Counted from the first letter of the stretch, positions 1 to 9,330 are shown. The stretch is 64,000 bases of DNA from Sphingorhabdus sp. Alg231-15 (GCF_900149705.1 NZ_LT703001.1:1612001-1676000), one strand, 5' to 3'. Notes: generated by a model from the letters alone, not told the origin. Numbers and translations are program-made.

Positions 1-1
1 A

Positions 2-2053
2 GAACTGCGTGAACTGGCAGCGGAAATATCACGTACCCGGCCGCATGCCGCGTCCCGCAATAATGCCGAGGAACTGGATTATGCCGGTTCCAAATTCCCC
101 ACCAATTTTACCAAAGGACTGCATCATGATGAATTTGGTATACTCTCTTTTGGCGACGATTATCGCACATTTGTCGAGGCAATAAACAGCGATGACACGA
201 ACCTGTTCGAAAACCATGTGAACGATGCAACAGACCGTGCGGCAGAGGCAAATGAGCCCACTTTTCAGTGTACGGTGAACAGCCAGATTCCGCAGTGGCG
301 CGGATGGGAAAGCCCGCGCGCTGGTCATGTTTATGAATTGCAGGGACCAGATGCCGATAGTGTCGGCATGGCCCCCGCTCCACGCGTTGGTTCGTCAGAA
401 AAAGCAGCTGAGATGGCAGAGGTATACGGACTTGCGATCCTGCGGGATGTGCCGTTTACCAGCATTTGCGCAGGCGACAGCGCCGTGCGATTATGTGACA
501 GTGGCATCGATAGCGATGCGCAGCTGACCTCCGCTCAAGTCGTCGATGCGCTTAACAGCATGCCCTTTTTCAGCGGCACCGGCGTGGCATCGTCCACACC
601 ACCTTATGTCGATGCAAACGGGCTCAACAACTTCGAACGCAATCGCCGTTTTGCTCGCACGCAGGATGACAGCAATCCGGTTGCTGCTCCCTTGACCACT
701 GAAACAGTCTTCCGCGGCTCGACCAAGGGTGCGCTTACCGGGCCTTATGTTTCGCAGTTCATGCTGGTTGGCAATACCGGTCTGGCCGGCCCTGGCGGCG
801 GAGCCGCGAGCTTCCCCGGCAAAGACGCAGGCTACGACCTGCAAGACGGGTTTATCCGCTATGGTAGCCTGTCAATCGACCAGCGGACGACCGTCCATAA
901 AAGCTGTCTCGATCATATGACAGACTGGCCGACCTGGCGGGATGTGCAAAATGGTGCTGACTTCAGAAGTGCGAACCTGTTCGAGGAGAAACGCCGGTTC
1001 ATTACGACCCCCCGCGATCTCGCGACCTATGTTCATTTTGATGCACTATATGAAGCCTATCTCAATGCCGTCCTGATCATTGACGCTATGGGTGTCCCGG
1101 CTTCCAAAGGCTTTCCTGAACCCGGTTTCCGCGACAGCAACACCGGTTCGGCAAGACGGACGGCCTTCGCCACTTTTGGTGGACCACATATTTTATCGTT
1201 GGTCACCGAAGTTGCCACTCGCTGCCTGAAAGCGGTGCGGCGTGAGAAGTTCAACTATCATCGCCGGGCGCGTCCCGAGCTGATGGGGGGACGCATGGCG
1301 CTCGTTGAATGCGGCGATGCGGACAAGCTCGGCGATGCCCAAGTCGCGTTTGAGCATATGCACAGTGAATTGCCGGATGCACTGAAAGCCGCCCTGATTG
1401 CCCATAACGAGGCGCAGAACGAGACGGCGATGAACGATATGCGCCTCACCGACTGCGCTGGCGGCTCGACGCCGTTCAGCAACTTTGATGACTGCAACTT
1501 GCTGCTGCCGATGGCCTTCCCCGAAGGCTCGCCCATGCACCCGGCCTATGGGGCTGGTCATGCCACCGTGGCGGGCGGCTGTGTGACAATGGTCAAAGCA
1601 TTTTTCGAGATGTTCGAAGGCAATGACAGCGGCGTCGAGCGGCCTCTGGTTGAGCCGGATGGCACGCCGATTGTCTATGTCCCCAATGGCAACGGCAATC
1701 GTCTGGTGCAGGACAGCAAGTTCACGGGCACGCTGACCATTCAAGGCGAGCTCGACAAACTGGCGGCGAATATCTCGATCGGCCGGAACATGGCCGGTGT
1801 CCATTATTACTCCGACTATTATGACAGCCTGCGCATGGGCGAGCGAGTCGCGGTCGGTATCTTGCTGGAACAGGCTCCGACCTATGGTGACCCGATGGAA
1901 ACGACCTTCACCAGCTTTGATGGCGATTTCATTTCGATCAACGGACAGGCCGACGCGGCGCCAACGCTGACCATCATTGATCGCGACGGCAAACAGATTT
2001 CCAATCAGGAATGGTGGCTCCGCCACGTGCCTGGGGAACAGATGATTCTGTGA
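2..2053 (+). CDS. Vanadium-dependent haloperoxidase (PAP2 superfamily), 5' end outside the window
   Basis: The reading frame is open from base 2 with no stop, so the gene starts upstream; the first ATG at 218 is internal. Vanadate-site motifs of algal-type bromoperoxidases are visible: K-x3-HRRARPE near 1247-1276, HPAYGAGHAT near 1538-1567 with the acid-base His codon at 1559, and R-x4-GVHYYSDYYDS near 1784-1828, whose His would bind vanadate covalently. Members oxidise halides with hydrogen peroxide to hypohalous acid and are often exported; the signal region is not in view. A strong terminator follows at once, so this gene ends its transcript. The family is secure; halide preference (Br, I or Cl) cannot be read from the sequence. 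Confidence 0.93.
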   Translation, partial: ELRELAAEISRTRPHAASRNNAEELDYAGSKFPTNFTKGLHHDEFGILSFGDDYRTFVEAINSDDTNLFENHVNDATDRAAEANEPTFQCTVNSQIPQWRGWESPRAGHVYELQGPDADSVGMAPAPRVGSSEKAAEMAEVYGLAILRDVPFTSICAGDSAVRLCDSGIDSDAQLTSAQVVDALNSMPFFSGTGVASSTPPYVDANGLNNFERNRRFARTQDDSNPVAAPLTTETVFRGSTKGALTGPYVSQFMLVGNTGLAGPGGGAASFPGKDAGYDLQDGFIRYGSLSIDQRTTVHKSCLDHMTDWPTWRDVQNGADFRSANLFEEKRRFITTPRDLATYVHFDALYEAYLNAVLIIDAMGVPASKGFPEPGFRDSNTGSARRTAFATFGGPHILSLVTEVATRCLKAVRREKFNYHRRARPELMGGRMALVECGDADKLGDAQVAFEHMHSELPDALKAALIAHNEAQNETAMNDMRLTDCAGGSTPFSNFDDCNLLLPMAFPEGSPMHPAYGAGHATVAGGCVTMVKAFFEMFEGNDSGVERPLVEPDGTPIVYVPNGNGNRLVQDSKFTGTLTIQGELDKLAANISIGRNMAGVHYYSDYYDSLRMGERVAVGILLEQAPTYGDPMETTFTSFDGDFISINGQADAAPTLTIIDRDGKQISNQEWWLRHVPGEQMIL

Positions 2054-2082
2054 ATGTCGTCACGTTCGCAGAATAACAGGGG

Positions 2083-2115
2083 AGCAGGCCGGAGCGATTC
2101 GGCCTGCTTTCTTTT
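2083..2115 (+). terminator. Rho-independent terminator of the haloperoxidase gene
   Basis: Perfect 9-bp stem, AGCAGGCCG (2083-2091) pairing with CGGCCTGCT (2100-2108), with an 8-nt loop and a T-rich tail (TTCTTTT). It lies 30 bases after the haloperoxidase stop. Confidence 0.9.
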
Positions 2116-2216
2116 GGGGCTTATCCGGGGTGGTTTGCGGCGTTGAGTTTATACAGTTTCGACACAGAACCACCAAAAGCGCATATAGGAAATACCACCG
2201 GAAAAACTGCTGAAAA

Positions 2217-2813
2217 TCAAGGCATTGCGCGCGGGGCGCTGGAACTCAGCTCCCACATCCAGCCCGCGGCATATTCGCTGCTTTCCTTGATATAGTCCCG
2301 GGCCATTGCTGCGCATTCCGGATCTTCCTCGCTCTCTTCCTCTTTCCAGTCAATGGGACCATGTTCCACCCGGTCGAGAATCGAGTCCCACTTAGTCAGA
2401 GCAAATTCCCGCGCCACCGGATTGCGGCCGATGCGGGAAGGATTGCACATGATGAACTTGGTCAGATTTTCATTGAATATGCGCTTCTCGCCAATTTGCT
2501 CGCCTTTCCAAAAGATCGGCTGCGCGACGCCATTGATCGCACGGTCGATCGCTTCATGGGTGACCTGCCGGATGGCATTTTCCAGCGCGGCCTCCCACGC
2601 CAGATCAAATGGCGTCCCCGCAAGCCGCGCGCGCAGCTTATAGGCACTGTCGCGCGACATATAGACGGTCGCCGCTGCTGCCGTTACCGACCCGGATGCT
2701 GCGAGCGCCTCCAGAAACGCGCGCATCTTGGCCTTTGTCCAACCATTATGCTGCGGCCGCAATGTCGGTTCAGGCAGGGATTGCTCGTCAGGCAGATGAG
2801 GGAATTCGGTCAT
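2217..2813 (-). CDS. Sphingomonad protein with an HTH-like N-terminal segment, function unknown
   Basis: I place the start at 2813 (MTEFPHLP...), because GGAG lies a few bases upstream; the frame is open further, to 2936, but that extension looks non-coding. About 198 residues. Residues about 25-65 (WTKAKMRAFLEALAASGSV, then AAATVYMSRDSAYKLRARL) look like a small helix-turn-helix of the kind in terminase small subunits or transposase-like regulators. The C-terminus is acidic (KEEESEEDPE). I recall similar proteins as hypothetical in sphingomonads, often next to unrelated genes. No neighbour shares its transcript. A DNA-binding role is inference from the HTH-like pattern only. Confidence 0.6.
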   Translation of the reverse strand: MTEFPHLPDEQSLPEPTLRPQHNGWTKAKMRAFLEALAASGSVTAAAATVYMSRDSAYKLRARLAGTPFDLAWEAALENAIRQVTHEAIDRAINGVAQPIFWKGEQIGEKRIFNENLTKFIMCNPSRIGRNPVAREFALTKWDSILDRVEHGPIDWKEEESEEDPECAAMARDYIKESSEYAAGWMWELSSSAPRAMP

Positions 2814-2999
2814 ATTAGCTCCATATTTGGTGATCATGGTTAGCATATATAACCTATATGGTACATTGTAGGAAAGCGGCTTGTGGCGAAGCAGTCGAAG
2901 TGGCTGTCTGCAATATCTCAAAAACGGATGTTTCATTCTACCTTTGTTGGGCGACTGGAACCAGGGGGTGGAGACCAGTTCTTCGCGAAAGCGAAGTAG

Positions 3000-4094
3000 T
3001 CAGTTTATATCCAGCAGCTCTGCAGCTGCTGAGGACATTGCCTCGAACTCGTGGCCGACTCTGGGAACGCGAACCAACTCCCAATTCAGAGGCACATCTA
3101 ACCGTTCAGCTGCTTCAACAGCGGCGGAATAGAAGAACTGCCCGCGTTGGAAGCGCCCTTGCCCTTGTCGATTCACAAGCGGGGTTTTTAGAAGCGTTCC
3201 ACCAACTGCGTCCCCATTGTCATTTTGTCCGATCATCACGATTAGCTTTTTGTCGAACGCCCGAGAAAGGTCAGCTTGCTCAATAATCGTGCCGCCTAGG
3301 CCAGTTGGGAGCGGTTGGTCGAAAGTTGGCAGCGTGTAGAATCCTGCATTTGCGGCAATGATCCTGTTCGCTTTCGTGGATTGCTGGAATAAAGCCATAC
3401 GATGAAGGATTTGGCCGCCCGCAGAATGGCCGAAAATATCATAGCAACCCTGATGCGACTCGGTGGCCTCAACAATATGGTCGAAGGCAAGATCGAAATC
3501 GTTAAACAACCATGTTTGGCGATCAGGGTTGAGCTTGAACGAAATATCGTTGTCGCCGAGCGATATAGTTCGAGCCTGCCCGGAAGTCTGTTTGATTACT
3601 GGATCACTGAACGCGAGGTCACTGACTAATCCTCCCATATTGTAAGCAGCGAAATCATACGTTTCTTCGGGATATCCAAGCGAAAAAATCAACGCGCCTG
3701 ACCCTTCCGCAGCCTCTAGCCATGCATTGCGATATTCGGCGCTATTCCTGCCTGCACCGGGTATTATAAGCAGGATCGGTGAGGCAGCGGTGAAACTTGC
3801 AGGCTTAAAATAGTGGACGGTAAATAGTTTGCCTGTGCTGCCTGTGAGGGTAAAATGACCTGCTCCCTCAACAAGCTCGGCGGGTGCAGTGCCCAAGTCT
3901 GGATCGCTCGCAGGACGCAAAACCATGTCACAATCGGGGCACCGACCTGGTGCTGCAAACACAACGTCATCCATCGAACACCCGCAAGGTGGGCATTCAT
4001 AAGTGCCAGCCTTTGTGTAGTCTGAGCCGATTACCGAGCAGGCCCCTAAGGCAAGGCCCGATCCAAGGACGGCGCGGCGAGATAGAATAGTCAC
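3000..4094 (-). CDS. Exported alpha/beta hydrolase lipoprotein with N-terminal metal-ribbon domain
   Basis: 364 aa, GTG start overlapping the upstream regulator stop by 4 bases (GTGA), so translation is coupled. The N-terminus has a twin-arginine-like SRRAVLG and a lipobox ending at Cys19, which predicts a lipoprotein. Residues 32-59 hold five cysteines (C34, C37, C39, C52, C55) in a pattern like the heavy-metal-binding domain of CusB/YHS-type proteins (CPxC...PGxCPxCxMxL). An alpha/beta-hydrolase core follows, with nucleophile elbow GHSAGG (Ser224) and a C-terminal VGHEF His. Substrate unknown; esterase or lipase-like activity is inference. Joining a metal ribbon to a hydrolase is unusual. 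Confidence 0.8.
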   Translation of the reverse strand: MTILSRRAVLGSGLALGACSVIGSDYTKAGTYECPPCGCSMDDVVFAAPGRCPDCDMVLRPASDPDLGTAPAELVEGAGHFTLTGSTGKLFTVHYFKPASFTAASPILLIIPGAGRNSAEYRNAWLEAAEGSGALIFSLGYPEETYDFAAYNMGGLVSDLAFSDPVIKQTSGQARTISLGDNDISFKLNPDRQTWLFNDFDLAFDHIVEATESHQGCYDIFGHSAGGQILHRMALFQQSTKANRIIAANAGFYTLPTFDQPLPTGLGGTIIEQADLSRAFDKKLIVMIGQNDNGDAVGGTLLKTPLVNRQGQGRFQRGQFFYSAAVEAAERLDVPLNWELVRVPRVGHEFEAMSSAAAELLDIN

Positions 4095-5062
4095 GAGTGA
4101 TCCTCAGCTTGACCGAACCTTGCCTGGAACTGGGTCGGAGTGATCCCGGTGAGCTTTTCAAATGATTTACGAAATCCGTCGGTGCTGCCAAAGCCAACTG
4201 CGTGAGCGGTTTGAGCGACGTTGGCTCTTTGAGAAAGGGCTGATTTTGCCGCTTCGATCCTCATGCGGTTGATATGCGTCGCCGGTGGCTCACCGATGGC
4301 TTCGATGAATTTTCTGGTGAATTGGCGGACGCTCAGCCGGGCTTTCGCGGCAAGGATTTCATTGCTGAGGTCGGCATCAAGATTGGCAGCAGCCCAGCGA
4401 CAGGCTTTTTGAATCGGATCGTCGGTCTGCGACTGTAATTGAAGGAGCTTTGAGAACTGTGATTGCCCTCCATCACGTCGCAGGAAAACAACCATTTCAC
4501 GCGCTACGTCCATCGCAGCCTCGTGACCGAAATCCTCACGGATAATCTCAAGAGCAAGGTCGATCCCGGACGCGACACCGCCTGAAGAATAGTATTTCTC
4601 ATCATTCAGGAAAAGCTGATCTGCTTGAACCGAAACATCTGGGTAACGGGCTTGCAGGTCCGCTTCGTGAGCCCAATGCGTGGTGAGCGTCAATTCATCA
4701 ACGAGCCCCGAGTGGGCGAGAGGGTAAGCGCCGGTACAGACCGAGACGACCCTTTCGCAGCTTTGTGCGTTATCTTTGAGCCACGTCGCTAGTGCTTCGA
4801 CCGTCTCTTGTAAACGCGCCCCTCGTCCCCCTGGAATAATCAAAATGTCACAGGGCTCTCCCTCTGGCAGCAAGCCGTCCGCCACAAGCTTAAGCCCGGA
4901 TTCCGTTTGAAATTCTACAGCATCGAGGCCCCATGTCTCGATGGCGTAAGCTGCCTCGCCAGAGCAGTCTCTTGTGGTCGCAAATGCCTCTGCCGGACCT
5001 GAGACGTCCAGTGCGTTGACACCCTCGAACAAGACTATTGCTACGCGTTTCGGTTTTTCCAT
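4091..5062 (-). CDS. GlxA-family transcriptional regulator (DJ-1/PfpI plus AraC HTH)
   Basis: 323 aa. Residues about 5-180 form a DJ-1/PfpI-like domain with the nucleophile-elbow-type sequence SVCTGAYPLA (Cys109). Residues about 215-315 form an AraC double helix-turn-helix (LSVRQFTRKFIEAIGEPPA, then GFGSTDGFRKSFEKLTGITP). In this family the amidase-like domain senses a ligand and the AraC part binds DNA. It is first in a two-gene minus-strand operon with the metal-ribbon hydrolase, so it probably controls that gene and itself; the signal is unknown. No good Shine-Dalgarno sequence precedes the ATG. Confidence 0.9.
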   Translation of the reverse strand: MEKPKRVAIVLFEGVNALDVSGPAEAFATTRDCSGEAAYAIETWGLDAVEFQTESGLKLVADGLLPEGEPCDILIIPGGRGARLQETVEALATWLKDNAQSCERVVSVCTGAYPLAHSGLVDELTLTTHWAHEADLQARYPDVSVQADQLFLNDEKYYSSGGVASGIDLALEIIREDFGHEAAMDVAREMVVFLRRDGGQSQFSKLLQLQSQTDDPIQKACRWAAANLDADLSNEILAAKARLSVRQFTRKFIEAIGEPPATHINRMRIEAAKSALSQRANVAQTAHAVGFGSTDGFRKSFEKLTGITPTQFQARFGQAEDHS

Positions 5063-5202
5063 AAGGACAACTTATCGAATGTCGACGATGTCTCAAATGA
5101 CATTTATTATACCAATTCAGCCACCCTTGCCGCGCAGCGCCTGCTCATGGATCATCAGCCGACCGGCAGCTTCTGTTTTTGTAATGTTTCCTTATGCGCC
5201 CC

Positions 5203-5214
5203 AAAGCGGACATT
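5203..5214. repeat. Half copy of the AATGTCCGC repeat
   Basis: AAAGCGGACATT at this site matches the arm of the hairpin at 15857-15886. It sits in the 188-base gap between nudC and the glxA-type gene, which otherwise shows nothing recognisable. Confidence 0.45.
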
Positions 5215-5250
5215 AACATTCATCGAAAGCTCCAACGGGCCAAAGAGCCA

Positions 5251-6183
5251 TCAACCCTCCTGCTCATCCACCCAATTCTTAAGCAGATTATAGGCAATCG
5301 CAAAGGGCGGTGGCGCTATGAACGGTGCATCGGGATCGCCATTCATTGCGGCTTTGACTTCATCGAGTGAGAACCATTGGGCTTCTTCGATTTCTTCTTC
5401 GTCCAGCGTCAATGTCGGGTCGTCGGTCACGCTGGTACAAGCCATCATCAGTGACGATGGAAAGGGCCATGGCTGGCTAGCAATGTAGCGGACATTGCGG
5501 ACCTTGATACCGGCTTCTTCCCACAATTCGCGCGCTACGCCGCCTTCGATGCTTTCACCGGGCTCGATAAAGCCGGCCAACGCGGAAAAGCGTTTGGGCG
5601 GAAAGCGGGGTTGTCGGCCGAGGAGAATTTTGCCTTCGCATTCCGCCAGCATGATCGCGACGGGATCGGTGCGCGGGAAATGCTCTGCGCCACAGCCTTG
5701 TTTTTCCTTGTCGCATTGCCGCGCCCAGCCGCCTTTGCGAGACTCCGTTGGCTGACCGCAATTGGCGCAAAACCTGTGCCGTGCATGCCAGTCGACCAGA
5801 CTGCGTGCGGTTGCGTAAATAGCGGCCTGCTCGGGCGGCAAGATACCCAGTGATTGCCAAAGACGCGGGTCTGCAGTGGGCATTGCGCTGCCCGCTCCAT
5901 TTAACTCTGCAAAGCACGGCGTATCGCCGTCTATGCCGAGCAACAACAAATCATTGTCCGGTGATGCTTCGTACAATGGGCCCCAGGCGAGATCGCCCGT
6001 CGCATCAAAAACCGGACTCAGTCCGTCGAGCTTTAGCAACCGCGCATTGGGCCGCATCATGGCCTCTTTCAACCGCTCCGGATTGACCCGGACCTGATCT
6101 GCTCGGTCTATCGTTCCGCCAGCAAAAGTCGGGATGATCGCACTGAGGTCGCTCGTCATGATCGGACTGACGGTATTGCTCAT
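5251..6183 (-). CDS. nudC: NAD(+)/NADH diphosphatase NudC (Nudix hydrolase)
   Basis: 310 aa. It hydrolyses NAD(H) to NMN(H) plus AMP and, in E. coli, removes NAD caps from RNA. Visible parts: a zinc ribbon with FCANCG and two later cysteines (QCDKEKQGCG) at about residues 140-170, a complete Nudix box (GFIEPGESIEGG, then RELWEEAGI), and the NudC signature SQPWPFPSSLM after it. Length is normal for the family. Its ATG overlaps the stop of the upstream serine hydrolase (ATGA), so it is the last gene of the mutY-hydrolase-nudC series. Confidence 0.96.
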   Translation of the reverse strand: MSNTVSPIMTSDLSAIIPTFAGGTIDRADQVRVNPERLKEAMMRPNARLLKLDGLSPVFDATGDLAWGPLYEASPDNDLLLLGIDGDTPCFAELNGAGSAMPTADPRLWQSLGILPPEQAAIYATARSLVDWHARHRFCANCGQPTESRKGGWARQCDKEKQGCGAEHFPRTDPVAIMLAECEGKILLGRQPRFPPKRFSALAGFIEPGESIEGGVARELWEEAGIKVRNVRYIASQPWPFPSSLMMACTSVTDDPTLTLDEEEIEEAQWFSLDEVKAAMNGDPDAPFIAPPPFAIAYNLLKNWVDEQEG

Positions 6184-7520
6184 GGGCTGGTCTTACCGCC
6201 ACCCGCTGACATTTGCTGCATCAAATCCGCATAGACATATTTTGGGAAATCCGACTGGAACGGATAGGTGTTGGACGGCATATATTGGGTATAGCCACCT
6301 GCACGGAAGCCGTTGCCGGTATCAACAAAGGCAGAGGTACCCGCAGCACCGCCCCATCCAAAGGTCCCTGCTGGACTTGCCGTCGTACCGAGGCCTGCAC
6401 GACCACCAGCACCATAGCCATGATTGGCAACCCATGTGCCTTTCATATCAGCGCCTTGGGGCAACAGGTTGGACATGCCAAGCTTGGCCGTTTCTGGCTG
6501 CATGATCGCTGTGCCCTTTAAGGTGCCGAAGCCAAGTAACATCGCGAGAAACTTGTCATAATCTGCGGCCGAGCCGACCAGACCTGCACCGCCAAAGGCA
6601 AAGGCAGGCTTGTCGAGATAGATGCTGTTCGCAGCAGGATCAATCGGGAGCAGACTACCGCCGAACGGAGCGTAGTTGTCAGTAAAATCGGCGACTCTGT
6701 CGGCGGGCAGCTGGAAGAACGTGTCCTTCATGCCCAACGGATCAAACATGCGTTTCTGCAAAAACTCTTCCAATGGCATGCCCGAGGCCACCTGGACCAC
6801 ATAACCGAGCAGGTCGATACTCACTGAGTAGCTCCATTTCGTACCGGGTTCATAGACCAGCGGCAGGGAAGCCAGGTTTTTCGAGAAGGTCGCAATGTCA
6901 GGCGTTGGCGGACCTGGCTCCGTGCCGGGAAGCGGCGTCCGGCTGACCACGCCCGGGGTGATGCCCTTGGCGAAATAGGCTTTCTGGATTGGCCCCTTGC
7001 TGATGATCGTATAACCCAGACCTGCGGTATGGGTCAGCAAATGGCGAATGGTGATTTGCGTTCGCGCTGCTACCGTCTCGTCGAGCGAACCCTCAGGATT
7101 CTGTAATACGCGCATGTCGGCAAATTCAGGCAGAATGTCAGCAAGCGGCTGGTCGAGCTTTAGCTGGCCATCCTCAATCAACATCATGATCGCCATACCT
7201 GTAACCGGCTTGGTCTGTGAATAGAGCCGCCACAGCGTGTTCATGTCGACGGCCTTCTCGCCGCCTAACTTATGGGTGCCAGCGGCAATTACCATGGGAT
7301 CATCCTGCCCCATGCCGATTGCGGCTAGCATACCGGCCACTTTCTTCTCAGCCACATAATCATTGATAATCTTGGTCAGCCCGGGAAACGGAGAAGCAGG
7401 CTGCACCATCGACCGCGCAAAGGCAGCGGTTGGTGCACCGGCCAGAAATGCACTGGCGCCGATCGCCCCAAGAACCGAACGCCGACTAAAGCTAGAATTA
7501 CTGTTTTTGTCCGTCGTCAT
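6180..7520 (-). CDS. Tat-exported serine hydrolase (beta-lactamase/class C-like)
   Basis: 446 aa with a Tat signal (SFSRRSVLGAIGAS, then a hydrophobic stretch to about residue 35), so the folded protein is probably periplasmic. The catalytic SxxK is SQTK at residues 101-104, and a YSV motif fits the YxN/S position of class C-like esterases/DD-peptidases. The family includes AmpC, EstB esterases and D-aminopeptidases, and the true substrate cannot be called. AAGGA lies upstream of the ATG. It starts 10 bases after mutY and overlaps nudC by 4 bases; I know of no functional reason for that order. Confidence 0.88.
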   Translation of the reverse strand: MTTDKNSNSSFSRRSVLGAIGASAFLAGAPTAAFARSMVQPASPFPGLTKIINDYVAEKKVAGMLAAIGMGQDDPMVIAAGTHKLGGEKAVDMNTLWRLYSQTKPVTGMAIMMLIEDGQLKLDQPLADILPEFADMRVLQNPEGSLDETVAARTQITIRHLLTHTAGLGYTIISKGPIQKAYFAKGITPGVVSRTPLPGTEPGPPTPDIATFSKNLASLPLVYEPGTKWSYSVSIDLLGYVVQVASGMPLEEFLQKRMFDPLGMKDTFFQLPADRVADFTDNYAPFGGSLLPIDPAANSIYLDKPAFAFGGAGLVGSAADYDKFLAMLLGFGTLKGTAIMQPETAKLGMSNLLPQGADMKGTWVANHGYGAGGRAGLGTTASPAGTFGWGGAAGTSAFVDTGNGFRAGGYTQYMPSNTYPFQSDFPKYVYADLMQQMSAGGGKTSP

Positions 7521-7530
7521 ATGTGATCCT

Positions 7531-8631
7531 TCATCTATGTTTCACTGCCCAGCGCACTGCTTTTGCGTATAAGGTCGGCAGGCCTGCATCCTCAATCCCA
7601 GAAATTGGCCACCAGAGCGCATCATCCAGTCTCGTTTTTTTATTATCACCCTTGTTAATAACGATTTTATCGCTTTGATAAACCGCCAAATCGACCTCAA
7701 GCGAAAAATGCGTGAAGCTATGCTGAACGATATTCTCATGAATTCGCCAGTTGCCATCCAGCGGCGATTGTCCATGACCGTCTGTCCCTGCCGCCCAATT
7801 GTCGTCCGGCAAGGCACGCATCGAGCCCAGCATTCCTTTTGAAGGGCGCGTAACCAGCAACAGCTTCTCATCCTGCTCAATCCAGAAAAACCGCGCCTTG
7901 CGAAGCGGTTTGGCCTTTTTCGGCGGCTTGACCGGATAGCGTACCTGATCACCGTCGCCATAGGCGGCGCAATGGCTCTGTACGGGACAAATTTCGCATT
8001 TTGGTGCTTTGGCACTACAAATGCTTGCCCCAATATCCATACAGGCCTGTGCAAAATCTCCCGCACCATTTTGCGGCGTCAAACCATCCATTCCAACGCG
8101 AATGTCTGTCTTGCCCGCAGGCAGAGGGATATCGATCTGAAAAATCCGGGCGACCAGCCGCTCGATATTAGCATCCACCACCACAGCGCGCTTGCCAAAG
8201 GCGATCGCGGCGATCGCGGCAGCAGTATAAGCACCGACGCCCGGCAACTGGAGCAACTCGGATTCCTCAGAAGGAAAAACACCGCCGAGATTATCGGCCA
8301 CATGGCGTGCGCATTTATGCAAGTTTCGAGCCCTTGCATAATAGCCGAGCCCTGCCCAGGCCGCGAGGACATCTGCTTCGTCTGCCGCCGCTAAATCTGC
8401 AACTGTGGGCCATCGCCGGGTGAACTTCTGAAAATAGGCAATCACAGCTGCTACTGTGGTCTGTTGCAGCATCACTTCCGACATCCAGACATGATAGGGA
8501 TCGGGTAGAGTACCCCTCGCGGACAGCTTGGGCGGCACACGCCAAGGTAAGTTTCGCGCGTTATCCACATAATGTGCACTGATTTTGGCGGTGATATCCT
8601 GCGTTTCACCGGTTATTCTGTCGACGCCCAT
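7531..8631 (-). CDS. mutY: Adenine DNA glycosylase MutY
   Basis: Start taken at 8631 (MGVDRITGE), because the longer frame to 8835 runs through the divergent dciA gene. About 366 aa. It removes A mispaired with 8-oxoG or G. The glycosylase core has SEVMLQQT with the catalytic Glu, a helix-hairpin-helix LPGVGAYTAAAI, the catalytic Asp in VVVDANIERL, and the [4Fe-4S] ligands C-x6-C-x2-C-x5-C (CSAKAPKCEICPVQSHC). The C-terminal third is the MutT-like 8-oxoG recognition domain. Only 27 bases separate it from dciA, so divergent promoters are packed tightly or overlap the coding ends. Confidence 0.96.
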   Translation of the reverse strand: MGVDRITGETQDITAKISAHYVDNARNLPWRVPPKLSARGTLPDPYHVWMSEVMLQQTTVAAVIAYFQKFTRRWPTVADLAAADEADVLAAWAGLGYYARARNLHKCARHVADNLGGVFPSEESELLQLPGVGAYTAAAIAAIAFGKRAVVVDANIERLVARIFQIDIPLPAGKTDIRVGMDGLTPQNGAGDFAQACMDIGASICSAKAPKCEICPVQSHCAAYGDGDQVRYPVKPPKKAKPLRKARFFWIEQDEKLLLVTRPSKGMLGSMRALPDDNWAAGTDGHGQSPLDGNWRIHENIVQHSFTHFSLEVDLAVYQSDKIVINKGDNKKTRLDDALWWPISGIEDAGLPTLYAKAVRWAVKHR

Positions 8632-8658
8632 AGGGTGCCTATGCCATGATGAGGCGTT

Positions 8659-9330
8659 ATGGCGAAGGAAAATAGTCCAGACGGTGAGAAGCCAAAGCGC
8701 AAGAGCGCAGGACGATCCTCTGCGGGCCGTAAATTTCACAAATATCAACGGCCACGCGGTGGTGAGGCGCGCAGTATCTCCGACCTGATGCCCGAAATCG
8801 GCCGGGCTGCCTTTCGTCGCTACGGTTTCATACAAAGTTCAGTAGTAAGCCGCTGGCCGGAAATAGTCGGGGATCGCTATGCTGGTGTCTCTCTCCCCGA
8901 ATCAATCCGCTTTCCGCGCGGTGAAAAAGAGGGTGGAACCCTCCATTTGCTTGTTTCCGGGGCCCATTCCACTTTGATGCAACATATTACACCCGAGATT
9001 ATCGAGCGTGTGAACCGCTTTTTCGGCTATGGAGCAATCAGTCAGGTACGATTCAGGCAAGGGCCAGTAAACTCCTCTAAAGACCTTGAAAAACCTAGAG
9101 AAAAACGGGTCGCGCCGCCGCCGTCGCTGAAACCCGCACCGATAGAATTGGGTGACAGCCTGCGCGATATTGGTGACCCGGAATTGAACAGGGTGTTGGA
9201 ATCACTGGCAACAGCTATTGCCAAGTCGGAAGGCGCTCCGCAAATAGAGGAACCAAAGCCAATTACCATCTTGGGTAAAATTGGCGGAGGCGAGAGGCGA
9301 AAGCCCGAAAAGAAAAAGGACGACACATGA
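8659..9330 (+). CDS. dciA: DciA-like protein (DUF721), replicative helicase loader
   Basis: 223 aa. DUF721/DciA proteins load the DnaB helicase in bacteria that lack DnaC or DnaI. The conserved KH-like part is about residues 40-130: DLMPEIGRAAFRRYGF, then WPEIVGDRYAGVSLPESIRFPRG, and LHLLVSGAHSTLMQHITPEI. The N-terminus is basic and the C-terminal tail is charged and Pro/Lys-rich, probably disordered. GAGG precedes the ATG. The stop overlaps the ATG of the thioredoxin-like gene (ATGA). DciA next to mutY, DsbA-like genes and smc is an order I associate with sphingomonads (recall, not checked). Confidence 0.88.
   Translation: MAKENSPDGEKPKRKSAGRSSAGRKFHKYQRPRGGEARSISDLMPEIGRAAFRRYGFIQSSVVSRWPEIVGDRYAGVSLPESIRFPRGEKEGGTLHLLVSGAHSTLMQHITPEIIERVNRFFGYGAISQVRFRQGPVNSSKDLEKPREKRVAPPPSLKPAPIELGDSLRDIGDPELNRVLESLATAIAKSEGAPQIEEPKPITILGKIGGGERRKPEKKKDDT

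Noticed and set aside
5063-5250. Possible short coding remnant (TKTEAAGRLMIHEQALRG-like, minus strand)
   Set aside because: Only about 24 codons with a stop right upstream and no start or ribosome-binding site; I cannot support a gene.
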